The notes under the pieces were generated by a model. It did not search any database. It worked only from the letters and a program-made list of their open reading frames with translations, and was not told where the DNA came from. Both the position numbers and the translations under genes were made by a program. Of a stretch of 64,000 nucleotides of DNA, positions 36,401 to 48,000 are shown one piece after another (within the stretch, counting starts at the first letter, position 1; every line of letters starts with the position of its first letter). The stretch covers positions 141,788,288 through 141,852,287 of the forward strand of contig NC_089978.1 of the NCBI RefSeq assembly GCF_036417845.1, given 5' to 3'. This DNA is from Apteryx mantelli. Lineage: Eukaryota > Chordata > Aves > Apterygiformes > Apterygidae.

Positions 36401-36860
36401 ACTAAAAAATACCTGTCAGATGCTCATGTTCCACTTCTGAAAGGTCCTCAAGCTGTACCTCAGGTAGAAGGTAGGAACACTTTTGCACCCTCGGGGGCAA
36501 TTGCTTTTGGGGCAATGCAAGCATTGGGGATTTTTCATGTTTTTCCCTGCCGAAGGAAGAGGGTAGACAATATCTTGAGAGATATCTTCGTCTTGCTTGC
36601 TTTTGGCTTGGGTTTTTCAAACTGGCACCCTGTGAAACCTCTGTCTGGCTTGGCCCAACTTTATTGTCTTGATATTCAATCCTCCTGATTAAGGATGAGG
36701 ATTTCTGTGCATTTGGTTCTTTTTTCATAAGTTTCCCATATTTACTGACAGACAACCGCCGCTGGGCATAGGCCATCAGGATCTTGTATTCTATGCTGTC
36801 TCGCTCATCACCTTCCAAAGGTATTTCTACCATATTGGCATCATTTGGTGAAGACATCAT
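30365..36860 (-). CDS. BCL2L14: BCL2L14 (Bcl-G), apoptosis facilitator Bcl-2-like protein 14, complete coding region in 5 exons
   Basis: This is a Bcl-2 family protein with BH3 and BH2 motifs but no clear BH1 and no evident C-terminal membrane anchor. In mammals its reported roles include apoptosis facilitation and, less certainly, trafficking and epithelial inflammation. Coding exons on the minus strand are 36413-36860, 33468-33620, 32471-32538, 31171-31443 and 30365-30406, with standard AG/GT borders. Splicing gives 984 nt, or 327 residues plus stop, equal in length to human Bcl-G long. Residues 10-30 (VEIPLEGDERDSIEYKIL) match the conserved N-terminus. BH3 is around 205-223 (ALLRQSGDQLEKK), exon 5 carries LTAVDNHPMNMVLGFG, and BH2 is PWIQNQGGW (306-314). 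The gene is convergent with LRP6, as in human 12p13. Two adjacent ATGs open the frame; the upstream one, just after the acceptor, was chosen. Confidence 0.93.
30407..31170 (-). other. BCL2L14: BCL2L14 intron
   Basis: The minus-strand donor GTATGA is at 31169-31170 and the acceptor TTACAG ends at 30407. I see no other exon in between. Confidence 0.8.
31171..31443 (-). CDS. BCL2L14: BCL2L14 exon with Bcl-2 homology core and BH2
   Basis: The exon is 273 nt (91 codons), phase 0 to phase 0. It begins IQKDKTFYQHF after a TTTTCAG acceptor and ends with GGW before GTATGA. It encodes the Bcl-2-fold helices around LSYTFFERVTD, then LTAVDNHPMNMVLGFG and the BH2 motif PWIQNQGGW. This is the region most similar to mammalian Bcl-G. 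Confidence 0.94.
31444..32470 (-). other. BCL2L14: BCL2L14 intron
   Basis: The intron lies between the donor GTAAAT at 32469-32470 (minus) and the acceptor TTTTCAG at 31444. I see no additional exon; open frames inside it are not conserved-looking. Confidence 0.8.
32471..32538 (-). CDS. BCL2L14: BCL2L14 exon encoding the BH3 motif
   Basis: The exon is 68 nt, entering in phase 1 (AT completes Asp) and leaving in phase 0. It encodes DEGKVMQTIVALLRQSGDQL followed by EKK. The L-x-x-x-G-D core with a hydrophobic residue two positions later is the BH3 death motif, here 13-of-23-residue scale inside its own small exon. Skipping this 68 nt exon would shift the frame. Confidence 0.92.
32539..33467 (-). 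other. BCL2L14: BCL2L14 intron containing a MIR-like SINE
   Basis: The intron lies between the donor GTAAGG at 33466-33467 (minus) and the acceptor TTTAACAG at 32539. A + oriented MIR-like remnant lies at about 33155-33232. The 168-codon + strand open frame 33053-33559 crosses this intron and the antisense of the next exon, and shows no domain. Confidence 0.8.
33155..33232 (+). mobile_element. MIR-like SINE remnant
   Basis: TCCAAGCTCTGCCACTCCTAGC is followed by a GTGACTTACATCACTTCACCTC segment and a TTTGTCTCATGTC end. This follows the order of the MIR core (GGCTCTGCCACTTACTAGC...GTGACC...CAAGTCACTTAACCTC...CTCAGTTTCCTCAT). It is the clearest of three MIR-like stretches in the window. Confidence 0.55.
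33468..33620 (-). CDS. BCL2L14: BCL2L14 exon, linker upstream of BH3
   Basis: The exon is 153 nt (51 codons), phase 1 to phase 1. It opens with DETANVDHIADRLAKLV, matching the family's ISIANRVAEIV helix, and continues with a Ser/Pro-rich linker to VDGSK. The acceptor AATCAG is at 33621-33623 (minus) and the donor GTAAGG at 33466-33467. Confidence 0.92.
33621..36412 (-). other. BCL2L14: BCL2L14 intron
   Basis: The intron runs between the donor GTATTT at 36411-36412 (minus) and the acceptor at 33621. It holds an exact 24-bp tandem duplication at 34993-35040. The minus open frames 35451-35741 and 35794-36111 have no recognised domain and are not needed for the 327-residue product. Confidence 0.75.
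34993..35040 (+). repeat. Perfect 2 x 24-bp tandem repeat
   Basis: Two exact copies of a 24-base A-rich unit (GTAAAAATAAAATGGAAATA and four more A) lie back to back. Perfect identity suggests a recent duplication. Confidence 0.9.
36413..36860 (-). CDS. BCL2L14: BCL2L14 first coding exon (start codon)
   Basis: The exon carries 448 nt of coding sequence (149 codons plus 1 nt), ending in phase 1 before GTATTT. The exon itself starts at 36865 after TTCTTGCAG, so only 5 nt of 5'UTR precede ATG-ATG. The N-terminus (VEIPLEG...DSIEYKILMAYAQRR) aligns in pattern with human EEIPL...NTIEFKILAYYTRHH. The rest is a basic, Ser/Gln-rich, poorly conserved region typical of this protein's N-terminal half. 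Confidence 0.9.
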
Positions 36861-37633
36861 GGTCCCTGCAAGAACATATTCTCCATTTTAATGACTTACA
36901 GAGCAGGCAGTTTTTTATGAATACCAACCAATACTTGACATGTCTACAAAACCTTTCACTGAACACCTCAGTGCAGTAAATCTTGCAGTACTTGGGAGCC
37001 GGAGAAGTACTGTTTTCTAGAAAGGGAATTTGGTTACAGAGCAATACCTCAAAGAGAAATCCAGGCAATAAAAGAATAGAAATGAGGCAATACACTGCAT
37101 TGCTCTTAACTGAATTTGGTTCTAGAGTGAGATTCTTTCAATAATTACTCAGCCCAAGTGCTTTATGCAAATCATTGTTTTGTCTTAGTGCAAGAGTATA
37201 AGGTACTTTCCAACAGGTAGTATTTGCTCAGAACCCTGGACATGTACATGCTTTAAAGACAAGAAGTAGCTCAATTTAGCAAGCAAGTGAAGTGACTCAC
37301 AATCACTGATGACAGATTTTTTCTGGAGAAACAGAAATGTACAGGTGGCTTAGATAGGAAAGAAGAGGAAATTCAAGGAGTATTCAATCGTTGGGCTGCA
37401 GTGCAGAAAAATAGGAAAGATCATAGCAATAATACTGATTCTCAGGATGAAAAAAAAAAAAGTGATTCATCAAAGCACTGCAAAGGAAAAGCCTATACTG
37501 TGCTCAGATGACACCACAAAACAAGCATCTGAATAAATAAGAATTTTACTTTCAGAGGAACCTTTGAAAAGTCTGGGCCCCGAGTGCTCCAGATATGAAA
37601 ACAAATAAGATCTAGCCCAAACATTAGGAAAAG

Positions 37634-37635
<2 letters not shown>

Positions 37636-37669
<34 letters not shown>
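37636..37669 (+). repeat. (GT)17 dinucleotide microsatellite
   Basis: There are 17 uninterrupted GT units, followed by an AT-rich TATAAATGTATATAAATATT stretch. It is likely polymorphic in the population. Confidence 0.95.
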
Positions 37670-37672
<3 letters not shown>

Positions 37673-39500
37673 AATGTATATAAATATTAAAAAATGTATA
37701 TATTATAATGTTGTCAAATATTCCTTCACTTAAGGGGACCTGACTCAAGCATCTTGCATGTTTGAGGGCACACAAGGGATGGTGCGGTGACACAGACCAA
37801 TTGTAACTTGTTCTTGTCCAGCTAGACATATCAATCCCACAGCACACACACACACATTGCCATCTTCCTGTTTCCCAGTGCAACATAGCTTAGCAAGTCA
37901 CAGTCCCACTCAGCGGGAAACTACTCTTATGTTTTGGCTTTGCATTATACTCATTTCCCTCCGTTTCTGAGGATGTGTGTCTGAGCAGCCAGCCCTGAAC
38001 ACCGCCAGCAGGCTGCCTCGAACATCTCCGTTCAATGCCCCACATGTGCAAAGTCAAACAAAACTACGCACACATCCAGAAGCTGTCACCAGAGTCTCTT
38101 TGAAAAATCAAAATAGGAGGTTTCCCTTCCCACTGTCCTCTCTCAAACAAGTTCCAAGTTCACACAAACACACACACACTCAGACTGAGAATGAAACAAA
38201 TTGAAGTTAATTCCTTCCTGTCTGAAATATCATTCAGCTATTTGCTGCTCTGAATATAGCACTATTTCTGATATGTTTCCAACAGGATGTTTAAATCCTA
38301 AATGTGGAGACTCGCATTTGGGAGTTAAACAAAAGCACATGCATGGACATACACATACACCTATAACCATGCTAAAGAAAAGTCAGTGGGAACAGGGCAC
38401 CTTGCACCCCTGTGGATTTTTAACTCCTGCCCTTGGGACAAGAGCAAGCTGTACCCACCATTTCAGCATTTTGTGGAACCCAACCTTCTGCTCTGCAGAA
38501 GGCAACTTTCTATTGCAGTTGTATTCTGCAAGGGTCCCCAGACACAGCCCTGGAGAGGAAGGCGTGCAAAGTGCCTGGGGTATCCTGCTTCTTTACAGGT
38601 ACTTGGCAGAAAAACTTAGTCAGGAAGATTACAGGACTGCAGTTTAATTTCTGATCACTTATCCTTTGGAAAGACTTCCTGTGAAGAGCTGTGAAGCTAT
38701 CAGTTGCTTCATTCAGATACAGAAAAGAACAGAAGTTGCAGGGTTTCAATCCCTCTTTCTGTCACTCACCCTAAAAACTATTTTTTCTCTAGTCTAACCA
38801 TGAGGATGAAATAAGTCATATAGGTATGTCTGAAGTGTCAATTCTTCAGCTGGTGTCCAAGTCCCACCAAAATTCACAGGAACATACTGACTTACCTTTA
38901 CCAAAAATCTGACCCTATGCTTCTAAACACTTTGGAAAATTGCTTGAAAATCAGAAGGAATTTGGAATTTGGAAAAGACATCTCATTCCAAGTTCATCTT
39001 TTTTCACCGCTCATGTATAAAGAACAGCACATGTCTTTTGGACATAGGTGTTGTTAGGACTGACACACTTAGAGGAGCTTAATATAAAAAGTTTGAAGTG
39101 AGTGACTGGTCAAAAAAATACCCACGTCCCAGTAAGTTATTAAAGAGGAAACAAATCTCAAGTGATTTGTCACCTGATTTTCAATACTACTTTTAATATA
39201 GGATTTTAACTTCATTTTGGTAGAGTTTCACATATTTAAACTTTCAACTTAAAAATTATTTCAATTGTGGCACTCTGTGCTGTTCTGCCATTAATTGCAG
39301 AAAGCATCCAATATAACAAAACTTAGATAAGCCACTTAATTCTGGTATGCTAAATTATTTTTTTATTTTGTTGTTTAGGCAGCAGAGAAAAAAGGAACAC
39401 AGAAAAAACTTCCCCATAAAGTGTATGAGCATTAGAGATTAGACCAACCCCAAACCTGCAGTTTATACCTACCCGTAGTTCAGTACTATCATAGAGATGA

Positions 39501-39600
39501 GAAGGGGCAGGGGCAGGGAAGGAGGAAGGGGAAGGTGCAGGGAAAGGGAAAGGGGAAGGGGAAGGGAAAGGGAAAGGCTGGAAGGTGAAGGGGAGTAGAA
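39501..39600 (+). repeat. Polypurine (GGGAAA/GGGGAA)n tract
   Basis: About 100 nt are almost pure purine on the + strand, with many G3-G4 runs in GGGAAAGGGAAAGGGG-type repeats. The mirror-like purine pattern could form triplex (H-DNA) or quadruplex structures. It is a simple repeat with no gene. Confidence 0.85.
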
Positions 39601-42424
39601 GAAACCTGTAACTGCCATACTGTAGGTCTGGTGCTACAGTTCCTCCTACCTTGAGTTTCTAAGTTCATCTATACAGATCACAGCTTGCATCCTATTTTAG
39701 AGATTCCTTTTTTTCCTTCAAGAGAAAGGACTGTTCCAGATGCTGCTTTGGGACAGCACTAGCTTCCTCATACACTTCAGGTCAGTATTTAGAGCAAAAC
39801 ACTAAAGAAATTAGAATGGGAGCAGTGTGGCAAGGAGAGAGGGAGAGAAATGAAGAAAAAAAAAAGACAACACATCCCTTGGTAGAGAAATGAGAGGTGA
39901 TTTGTTTATCTGTCCTAGTGCAGCTATGTTAATTAACTCCATGAGTGAGCCCAAACGTAATTTCCCAATCTTACTGAAGTTAAGTCATTGACTCACCACC
40001 ATCCCAAGCCTCCAACAGATGACTGTCTCACATATATGGCAGCAGCCTCTCAGAAATCCCTTTTCCCATGTGAGCTTGGGTCACACGGCTTCCCATTTTG
40101 TGCTAGCAGTGTGTTGCAACTTGATGTTGAGATATTTGATGTTTAGAAGTCTACACTTAACTTCATGTGGCAAAACATCTCACTGTTTGCTAACTATGCT
40201 GTTGGGCTGCCTTGAGATATTCAACAGGTCTCTAGAGACTAGCCTTACAGAGTCTGCAAGGGAAACCAAAAGCCCAGCAGGAACAAGTCAGCAAGACACG
40301 GTTATAAGAAACAAACCAAGTGGAGAAAAAGAGGGAACTGGAAATACATACAGAAAAAAGCAGAACTGAAATTCAGCAGGACAGGCCCAGGGCTGCCGCA
40401 TCTTCGCTGATCTAACCCAGCCCTCAAGATCAGACATGGACACTAGTCTAAACAGCACAGCCTTCCCCACTATGAGTACTATCTATCACATTTCAAATAA
40501 TTTATATGGTATTAATATATACTGTTTTTTCACTAATATAACCATTCTTGAACAGCAAGAGGAATAAGCTGTAGTAGCATAAGAAGTCATTACAGCCCTA
40601 TATATGGGACCATTACTTGTACACTATATGCTAAGAATCAGGCCAGTCCGAAACACCCTTGAAGGTGGCTGTATATGTAAAATTCAAACTAGAGTTCAGA
40701 GTCTAGTCTCCTAAAGAGGGCTAAGTGCAGACCTTTAGCAGGAGGTCAGGTATTGCTACAACTGACTATTACAGAACATCAGATAAGCACTTCTGCATCA
40801 GACACAGCCATACAGCTAAACCTTGCTCTGATGGGAACCTCTGAGAAATGAAACAAATCATGCTGGTAAAAATATGATATTGGTGCTTCCAAACTGGTGC
40901 TTTTTTCAGCACAGCTGTCTTGGTAAGAAATCTCACCCCACCGTGTACAGCTAGGCCGGAGGAGTATAAAAAGAGAGCAAGGAGTCACAGTTTATGGATT
41001 ATTCACACCATTACCTACAGATGACAAGAAAAGGAGCTACCACCATCATGCTGGCTAGTGTTTAGAAAGGAAAGTGTCAGTAGTTAACTTGTTATTCAGT
41101 GCTTTTTAAAGTTTGAAAGCTTAATTTCTGGCTTACTCTTTAGAGTTACGTCTCCATACTATAACCAAGTTATTTTTCCCATATCCTCACTAGGCTGAGC
41201 CAGGGACAAACCAGGCTTTGTGCAGAAGCAGCACTCACTTTGCAGGAACTGTCTCTCAGAAATGAGTTTCTACAAGGGATGTCTTTTAATGCATGCATTG
41301 ATTCAGTTTGACAAGTGCTTGGAAGCCCTGCAAGAAGCTAAAACCAGAATCTGCATATTATTTTCTAGGATGATTAAAAGAAACTTGGAAGATCAGATTA
41401 TGGAGCATAGCAACATGGTTTCATTCTGTCTATTTAAAAACTCTGGTCTAAATTATTTATTTTCTGGATTTTGCAAGCCTCTGAGGAAACAATATTAATG
41501 CCTCCTTCTTTGTTCTTCTCTAGACCTTTTCGTCCCATAGCCAAATGTCACATCTATATGCTATTTTCCAGAAAATGGAAACTGAATTGTCATCTCTCAT
41601 ACTGGTACATTTACCTGTAACCCTTCCTCCACTTTAAGAATTATCTGCCAGAATCAAGAAATTTGGCAGAAATACCTACAGACTTCTGTGAGCAGCAGAA
41701 ATAAAGAATCCCAGTTTCCTGTGGATTCTCTGACAGCCAATAATGGTGAACTTGCACCTTTCCCTCCGCCTGAGTCTACTTAAAGGACAAAACTTGTAAC
41801 ACTGTAACAGCTTTAAACACTACCCTAGGCCAGTTGCAAGGAAATCAAACTAAAAGGTTGACACGTTTATTATATGTGGCTAAGTGGGCAGGATAAAGAA
41901 AGGGAACCATAAAAAAGAGATATACCAACAAGGTGACCATTTAATCTTTGTTTTCCTAGGAAAGCACATCAAAACAGGCTTCTAAGGTTCATGTCTGCAG
42001 AGACAAAAGAAAAAAGGAGGGGGAAATGTATCTTAGCAGTTCCAAAGAATACAAAATAGCTTTTGATTTGGATGGTGTCCAGCAATAGGCCTAGGTTTAG
42101 CAAAACTAAATGAAGCAGTATGTTGGCTATGCCATTTCTGGACATTTGTTGCATTATTGTTATTTATTAATATTACAACTGCATGTACAGATGGTAGCTA
42201 CCATGGTAGCTAAATGTACTGAAGTCCTCCAGGTCTGCGCTCACCACAAAGTCCACCTGAGCCCAAAGCTGAGTTTTGAACCCACTTCGCGAGTCCCTCC
42301 TCTCCTCACCCTGTGCCCTTCAGTGGTGCTTCTTAGTCGATTTATGCTGCCTGTGAAGGTTATGTCTCAACAGCTCTTACTTAGCAGTTGCCAACCTGAG
42401 GGCAGTTTTGCACAGACACAGGTT

Positions 42425-42472
42425 AACTCTCCTGGAGGCCAACTCTGCTGGAGGCCAACCCTACTGGAGCGT
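42425..42472 (+). repeat. 16-bp tandem repeat, about 3 copies
   Basis: Units AACTCTCCTGGAGGCC and AACTCTGCTGGAGGCC are followed by a third degenerate copy (AACCCTACTGGAGC). They are short and diverged. They lie within the longest open frame of this intron, which is therefore unlikely to be a real gene. Confidence 0.75.
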
Positions 42473-45400
42473 CCTGCTGTCCTTCCCCCTCTGACAGCCA
42501 CAAGCACAGGCCAACTCTGCCACTATTTCTTCAGCGGGAAGTTCGTCTCACTGCAACACAGAGAGCCATGGAATTTGGCTCCAAAAAGAGGCAATGTCAG
42601 TGCTGACCCTGACACCCGACTCAATTCACCATCACATACGCTCTCACCCATACTAGGCAAATGCCAGGGAAGCACAAGTAGGTAAAGATAGTTTTGTAGC
42701 CAGAGACAGTACCTGGACTGAAAGAGGTGACAGGTTAAATAGGCAATGCAGATAGGAGAAGTGGAAGAGGCCCCCTGAAACATGATTATTAGTCTAAACT
42801 ATTCTTGTCTAGTTTGTTTCCTCTCTTTCATTCAGCAAAGAGAAATGTGTTTGCTAGACTGGGACACCAGTTTTGAAAAAAAATTTTTGACGTAATTCTG
42901 GAGAAAGACTATCAAAATAAAATCCACCACTGTTCCCCTTAGTGACTCATCACTGATGCAGGTCCTTCCCTTCAGCTCTGCTCTCACATACACAGGAGCA
43001 GATTGGGGAACCTGGTTATGGAGACTTTGGGGTAAGGGGAAGCACTGGCTAGGATTCCTCTTACAGCTCTTAAAGTTAGATCCTTTCCTCCTGTGTGGAT
43101 GACCCTAAAATACTAGCAGTTCTCACAGAGAAAAGGAGAACTATCATGCATCTCTGGAGTTCATTAGTACATAAGCAGCACACTTCATTGGAGTAATATT
43201 TTGTATGTATTGAGTCAGTCATTCTCATAAATCCCTTAACAGATAGGTAATGTCTATGCAAGAGAGACCGTACCATTTTAAATTGTACAGGAGGAGTGGA
43301 AAACAGTATTGCATTTACATACAAACCAGCCCACTGGTTAGGATCTCTCCATGTGGTACCATAATGTAGTTGCCTCCAGGATGGAAAGCAATAACTTGCA
43401 AGCTGAAGGATTATGTACCCTTTATTTAATTTTAACTAAATAAGACACAACGTAATTAGTAAAGGCAAAGTTACATTAAGTCACCAAGGTAAACATCCCC
43501 AGTGGCAACAGATTTTTCATGAACATTGCTGCGTAAGGGATACAATGCATGCGATAGAAACAAGCCTGCTTTGATAAATGTCTCTCAGAAGAGAAGTTAT
43601 TTGCTCATCTATGGCTGGCCAGAAGTATTTCCCATATTCAAAGCTGAGGGGCTAACCAAAAGGCTGCTGAGCAGGCAGACTTGAGAAGAGAAATGATGTG
43701 CTACTTGGCTTTCAGTGCCAGCAAAAATGGTAAGGCATATATTTGTGACATCCAGGAGATTAAATTAGCTGTCACTGTGCAGCAAAGATCCTGCAGCAAA
43801 AAGGGAAGAACAGATCTGGTTGTTGAGGATTTTAGGGAGAATGGCACCTGCTGAAACTCCTCCACCACTTATTTGTTGAATATCAGTTCTAAAAGAAGGC
43901 ATCCTATCTGCAAGACATAACCTAGCCTGAACTGGTGTGACTGTAAGAATCAGGTGATAAAGATATAAATTCTACAGGAATTCACTGGGGTAAACTTCAA
44001 ATTCTGCTTTCCACATGTAAATGTACTGTGGCTGGCAGAAAATAACCTTGCTCTACTTGGTTAGACACGTAAACTATTTTTTCAAAAGCACAAAGTCAAT
44101 AGCAGCAAAGTTTTGTATGGCTGTTCCAAAAGTCCTAGGGGGCGTTCCTTCCTTCCTTTAGTTTTGCCATTACAGCTAAACCTGAAAGTACATTGCTCTG
44201 TAACCAATTTAACTATGATAAATATAGCATTTTAATCCATATACAATAAAATTCAGAGACCCTCATGCTAGATTATAGAGAACCAAGCACTGTATGAGAG
44301 AAACTAAGTTCAGAAAATAAAAATTTTTTTTTTTTTTTACCTTTCAGGTCTATTGCACCAGCAACCTTGAGTGCCTGCTGATCTGAATCCTTTCTCCTTT
44401 TCTTCCAGTGACTAGACTTTTTTCGTTAGAGTCAGCCTCACACGCATACCAGTTCCCTTTAGTAAAAGAGAGTTAACTTATTTTATTTACTATTTTCAGT
44501 CTTTCATCAAAACGTATGTTCATAAGCTTTCACTAAGAAGAGCGTGGCACTTTCAGTAAAAGGTGCCTGCGTACTTCCTTATGAGAACAACGTTCAAACA
44601 AGTCGGTTTACTTATAAAAATCAGAAAGGGTGGGGCCTGCCCCTTATTCATCTGACTTGGCCTGAACAGCATATCAGGCAAGGGGAAAAAATCTATGGCT
44701 ATTATTTCCAGCATCTTGCCAAATATTGTCCTTTTTCTCATAAAACCTTTTTTCTGCATGGTACAGGTCAAATTAAATCACCATTTTGATACAGGTGATT
44801 TTTCTGAGAGGTTCTGAAAGCAGTTATATACCTCTTTCTCTGTAAACAGCAATATACTATTCAATGCTGTATTTTCTCATACTTAGTGCTTTTATTCAAA
44901 AACACATTAAACATTAACTAGACAAGATCGTTGCGAGTCTTATAACAGTGATATGATATTGCTTCACATGGATTTTGCTTGCGCAGCTACTGTAACTCTT
45001 GGACCAAACTGTGATCTAGTTACATGTATAAGTAACTACAAGTTAATTAGATCAAGAGCAGTTTAAGAGGGCTTTTCACCATGTCAGTGATCTTCCATTT
45101 TCTAAGTAAGCTCATTGATGAAGTTGCAAGTTAGAATGGGTCTGATGCATGTGAAAGAGGGTAAAGGCTTTCATTTATCTGTCAAAGAGGACCAGCCACC
45201 GCATTGCAGCATGATGTGCCTCATTTGGGTCAGGAAGGGATCTCTTCCCAGGAACAACATGACTGAGGCTACGCCTTTATCTGAGACTGTTGCAAAGAAA
45301 ATGCGTGCCTGGCAACTTTTCTGTGAAGTGAGGAATTTACTAGTAGAAACAAAAATGTGAACGGAGCCAAATTTTGCATTTCCAGGGAATAGTGGCTTTG

Positions 45401-47573
45401 GGTTTGCTTTGCAGGCTTATAAAAGCTTTTTGTTCGTGTTCACTGAGGCTTTCAATTTCCTTCCTGCTTTACTAAGGCCAACTGACCTCAGAGCAATAAC
45501 AACAGATGTAAAGCCTGCATGATGGATTATTAACGATCTGTCATTCTGTGCACTGCAAAAACTTCAATTTTCATTTTCTTTTTAAACATATGCCATAGCC
45601 CAATGCAGAATATACTTTCTCCAAAACCAGCTTATTTTGCAGTATTCCCTTACTAAGAGGGGGAGAAAGCAGTATTTGAGGCCCAGAAAAGAACAGGGTA
45701 GCCTGTTGAAGCAAGAAAAAAAGAACTAAGCAATCATCTCTTTAAAAGTGCTATTTTGTATTTTATAGCACCATTTGAAAAGTGAGAGGACTGAGAAAAA
45801 ACATACTAATGTTGACTCTGCTCTACTTTATATATTCTATTCCTATAGAAATTATTGCATTGTAGCCCTATATTACACCGTGAGAAGGCAGGAAAATTTT
45901 GGCCATTTCTCCACTCGGCATTTTGTTGACTTTGTAACCAGAGCTGGATATGTATCCATGCATAACTTCTGAAATACCCCAGCCAAGCCAAACCTTGTGC
46001 TGTTGAGGAAGCATCAGCAGCCCTACTTATGGAGCAATGACCTCTTCTGACCTACTGACATACCCAACCAATCACTCGCATTCGTTTCTGCAGTTCCTCA
46101 TCTCAGGCCCAGAATATCCCTATACCCTTAACAGTAGCCATTCTGGGAATACTTTTAAATCAAAATACTTGGATACTCTGCATATCTAAAATCTACGGGT
46201 GGAGGGACCTGACTATGTCTGTTATGAAGCAACCTTAGGAGCAGGGATGTTTCTAAGCATGCTGCAGGTAATTTGGGCAGATATGGGTGTAAGGAGAGGC
46301 TCAGTCTGACCAGGACTCCGCTTTTCATTCTGACAGCAGCTTTTTCAAACAAAGCTGGAAACAGACCCAGAGGAGGCAAGAGGCATGTAAAAGGGAAACT
46401 CACATAGATACAATACAATGTATTTTTAATGCACTTTAATTATTTCTGCTTCATTTCTTCGTTATTTTCCTCCTATGGATTTTCCTGCCAAGGAAAATTT
46501 ATTTTAAAAGCCTGTCATGAAAAGAATAGAAGAGCAAAAATTCTGAATAATGACAGTATAATTCCCTGTTTTACAGGAGGTTCGCATCCAGTTCTCAGTC
46601 CCTTCATGCTGCTTCTTAAATTAAGACCTGAACTAAGTTCTCTGTTTTGCTTGTAATATGGATATTAGTTACTGTTTCCTGCAGTCCCCCCATATTATCT
46701 TCCTAGGTTTATTACCTTTTCTGTTTGCCATCTGTGTTATCTGACTCCTCTGTCCCTTTTTAAAATATCTCCCTTACATTTAGATAACCCAACCAGATGT
46801 TTGACATTGACTGTAGGTCTCCAAAAGGAATAAGATACTTTAAGCTTTCTTTCATTTCCCTTTTTGGACAATTTACATCAGCTATAAGCTAGTTTCAGTT
46901 TTGTTTCTGCTTACTTTAAAACTTAAAATTCTCAATCCCCCAACCTTTGATTTGCACAATCTGTAAAAGAATACGTAAAAATAAAACCATTTTGTTTTCA
47001 CTGACTTTCAGAGTGCCTGTGGAAATTGATTGTTACTACATGTATTGAACCAAAAGTATTAGAGGTATTATTTCCCCTCAAAAACCAGGAAGAGATTGTG
47101 ACCTCTGGTAACAGAAGCTAGTTGTTTCCAGGAGGAAAAAATAAGTCAGAGAGGAAAAAAAAGGTTGTTCTGAGGCAAGGAAAGTTTAAAAAAAAACCCC
47201 AAAAACTAAACATTCATCCACTTTTAGTTGAAATGATCTGGAGCAACTTCAACATTTAATTAGTTCTTGCCTTACAAATTTGAAACACCTGAGAGTAACA
47301 CACCTTTGTAGACCTGATGGTTCTCCCTGAGGGAGATTTTTCTAACTGAAACCTAGAAAACAGCACCATTCACCAAATTTGGGAAGGAGAATAAGAGAAC
47401 CACCAAACCAGGCACACCAATCATTAGCCAAACTCCAGGAAAGATTCACAAATCACAGAAGCTTTCAGCAGCACTGGTAACCCTTGTACACCTGCACAGG
47501 CTAGACCCTACAGACTCCTACTCAGGGTCTGCAAGTGGTGCCTTCTATTAACAACTGCCAAAACCTTTGTGGG

Positions 47574-47612
47574 TATAAAAGGGCACTATCAAGCAGACTA
47601 GGCTCACTCTGA
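47574..47612 (+). promoter_or_regulatory. TATA box plus initiator-like promoter signature
   Basis: TATAAAAG starts at 47574. An initiator-like TCACTCT has its A at 47606, 32 bp downstream, the classical core promoter spacing. No open frame of note follows, and no retroviral LTR ends were recognised. It could be a chance match, an LTR remnant or a lncRNA promoter. Confidence 0.35.
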
Positions 47613-47874
47613 CTGCTCACATATCCATCTGCAGGCCTAGAGATGCCTGTTAACCCCATGGAGGTCTAGCACACCAGAGGGGTGGGAAACTTCCAGCAGG
47701 AAGGAAATACAGCTCTCAGTTCCAGGTGGGAAATACTCTCAGCAGAGGTGGAATACCTTCACCAACAGCAGCACAAGAAGTGCTGTCTCCGGGAGGATAA
47801 AGGGCTGGGCTGCTGAACACCAAAGAGCTTTCTGTAAGGGATGTGGGAAGATTTTCCTCTTGAATGTGATTTTC

Positions 47875-48000
47875 CCCGTATTAATGTGAACAAACCCTTG
47901 CGCAAAGCCGGTGGAGAGAGAAAAAGGCATCGAGCAGCGACACCCGGTGGTCACCGGCCCGTATAGAGTGCGCTGGCAGTGCATGCTCCCCACGGTTGGT
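47875..48000. promoter_or_regulatory. Small CpG-rich patch
   Basis: About ten CpG dinucleotides lie in 120 bp inside DNA that is otherwise CpG-poor. They include CACCCGGTGGTCACCGGCCC, which has a short inverted repeat (CCGGTGnnCACCGG-like). It is 11 kb upstream of the BCL2L14 start exon. It may be a regulatory element or alternative first exon; no transcript evidence can be seen. Confidence 0.35.

Noticed and set aside
40961..40975. GTATAAAAAG resembling a TATA box
   Set aside because: No initiator at the right distance, no CpG enrichment and no attached exon; such words are common by chance in AT-rich DNA.
42110..42685. + strand 191-codon open frame, the longest in the BCL2L14 upstream region
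   Set aside because: It contains a 16-bp tandem repeat and low-complexity parts, has no recognised domain and is a lone frame without convincing splice partners.
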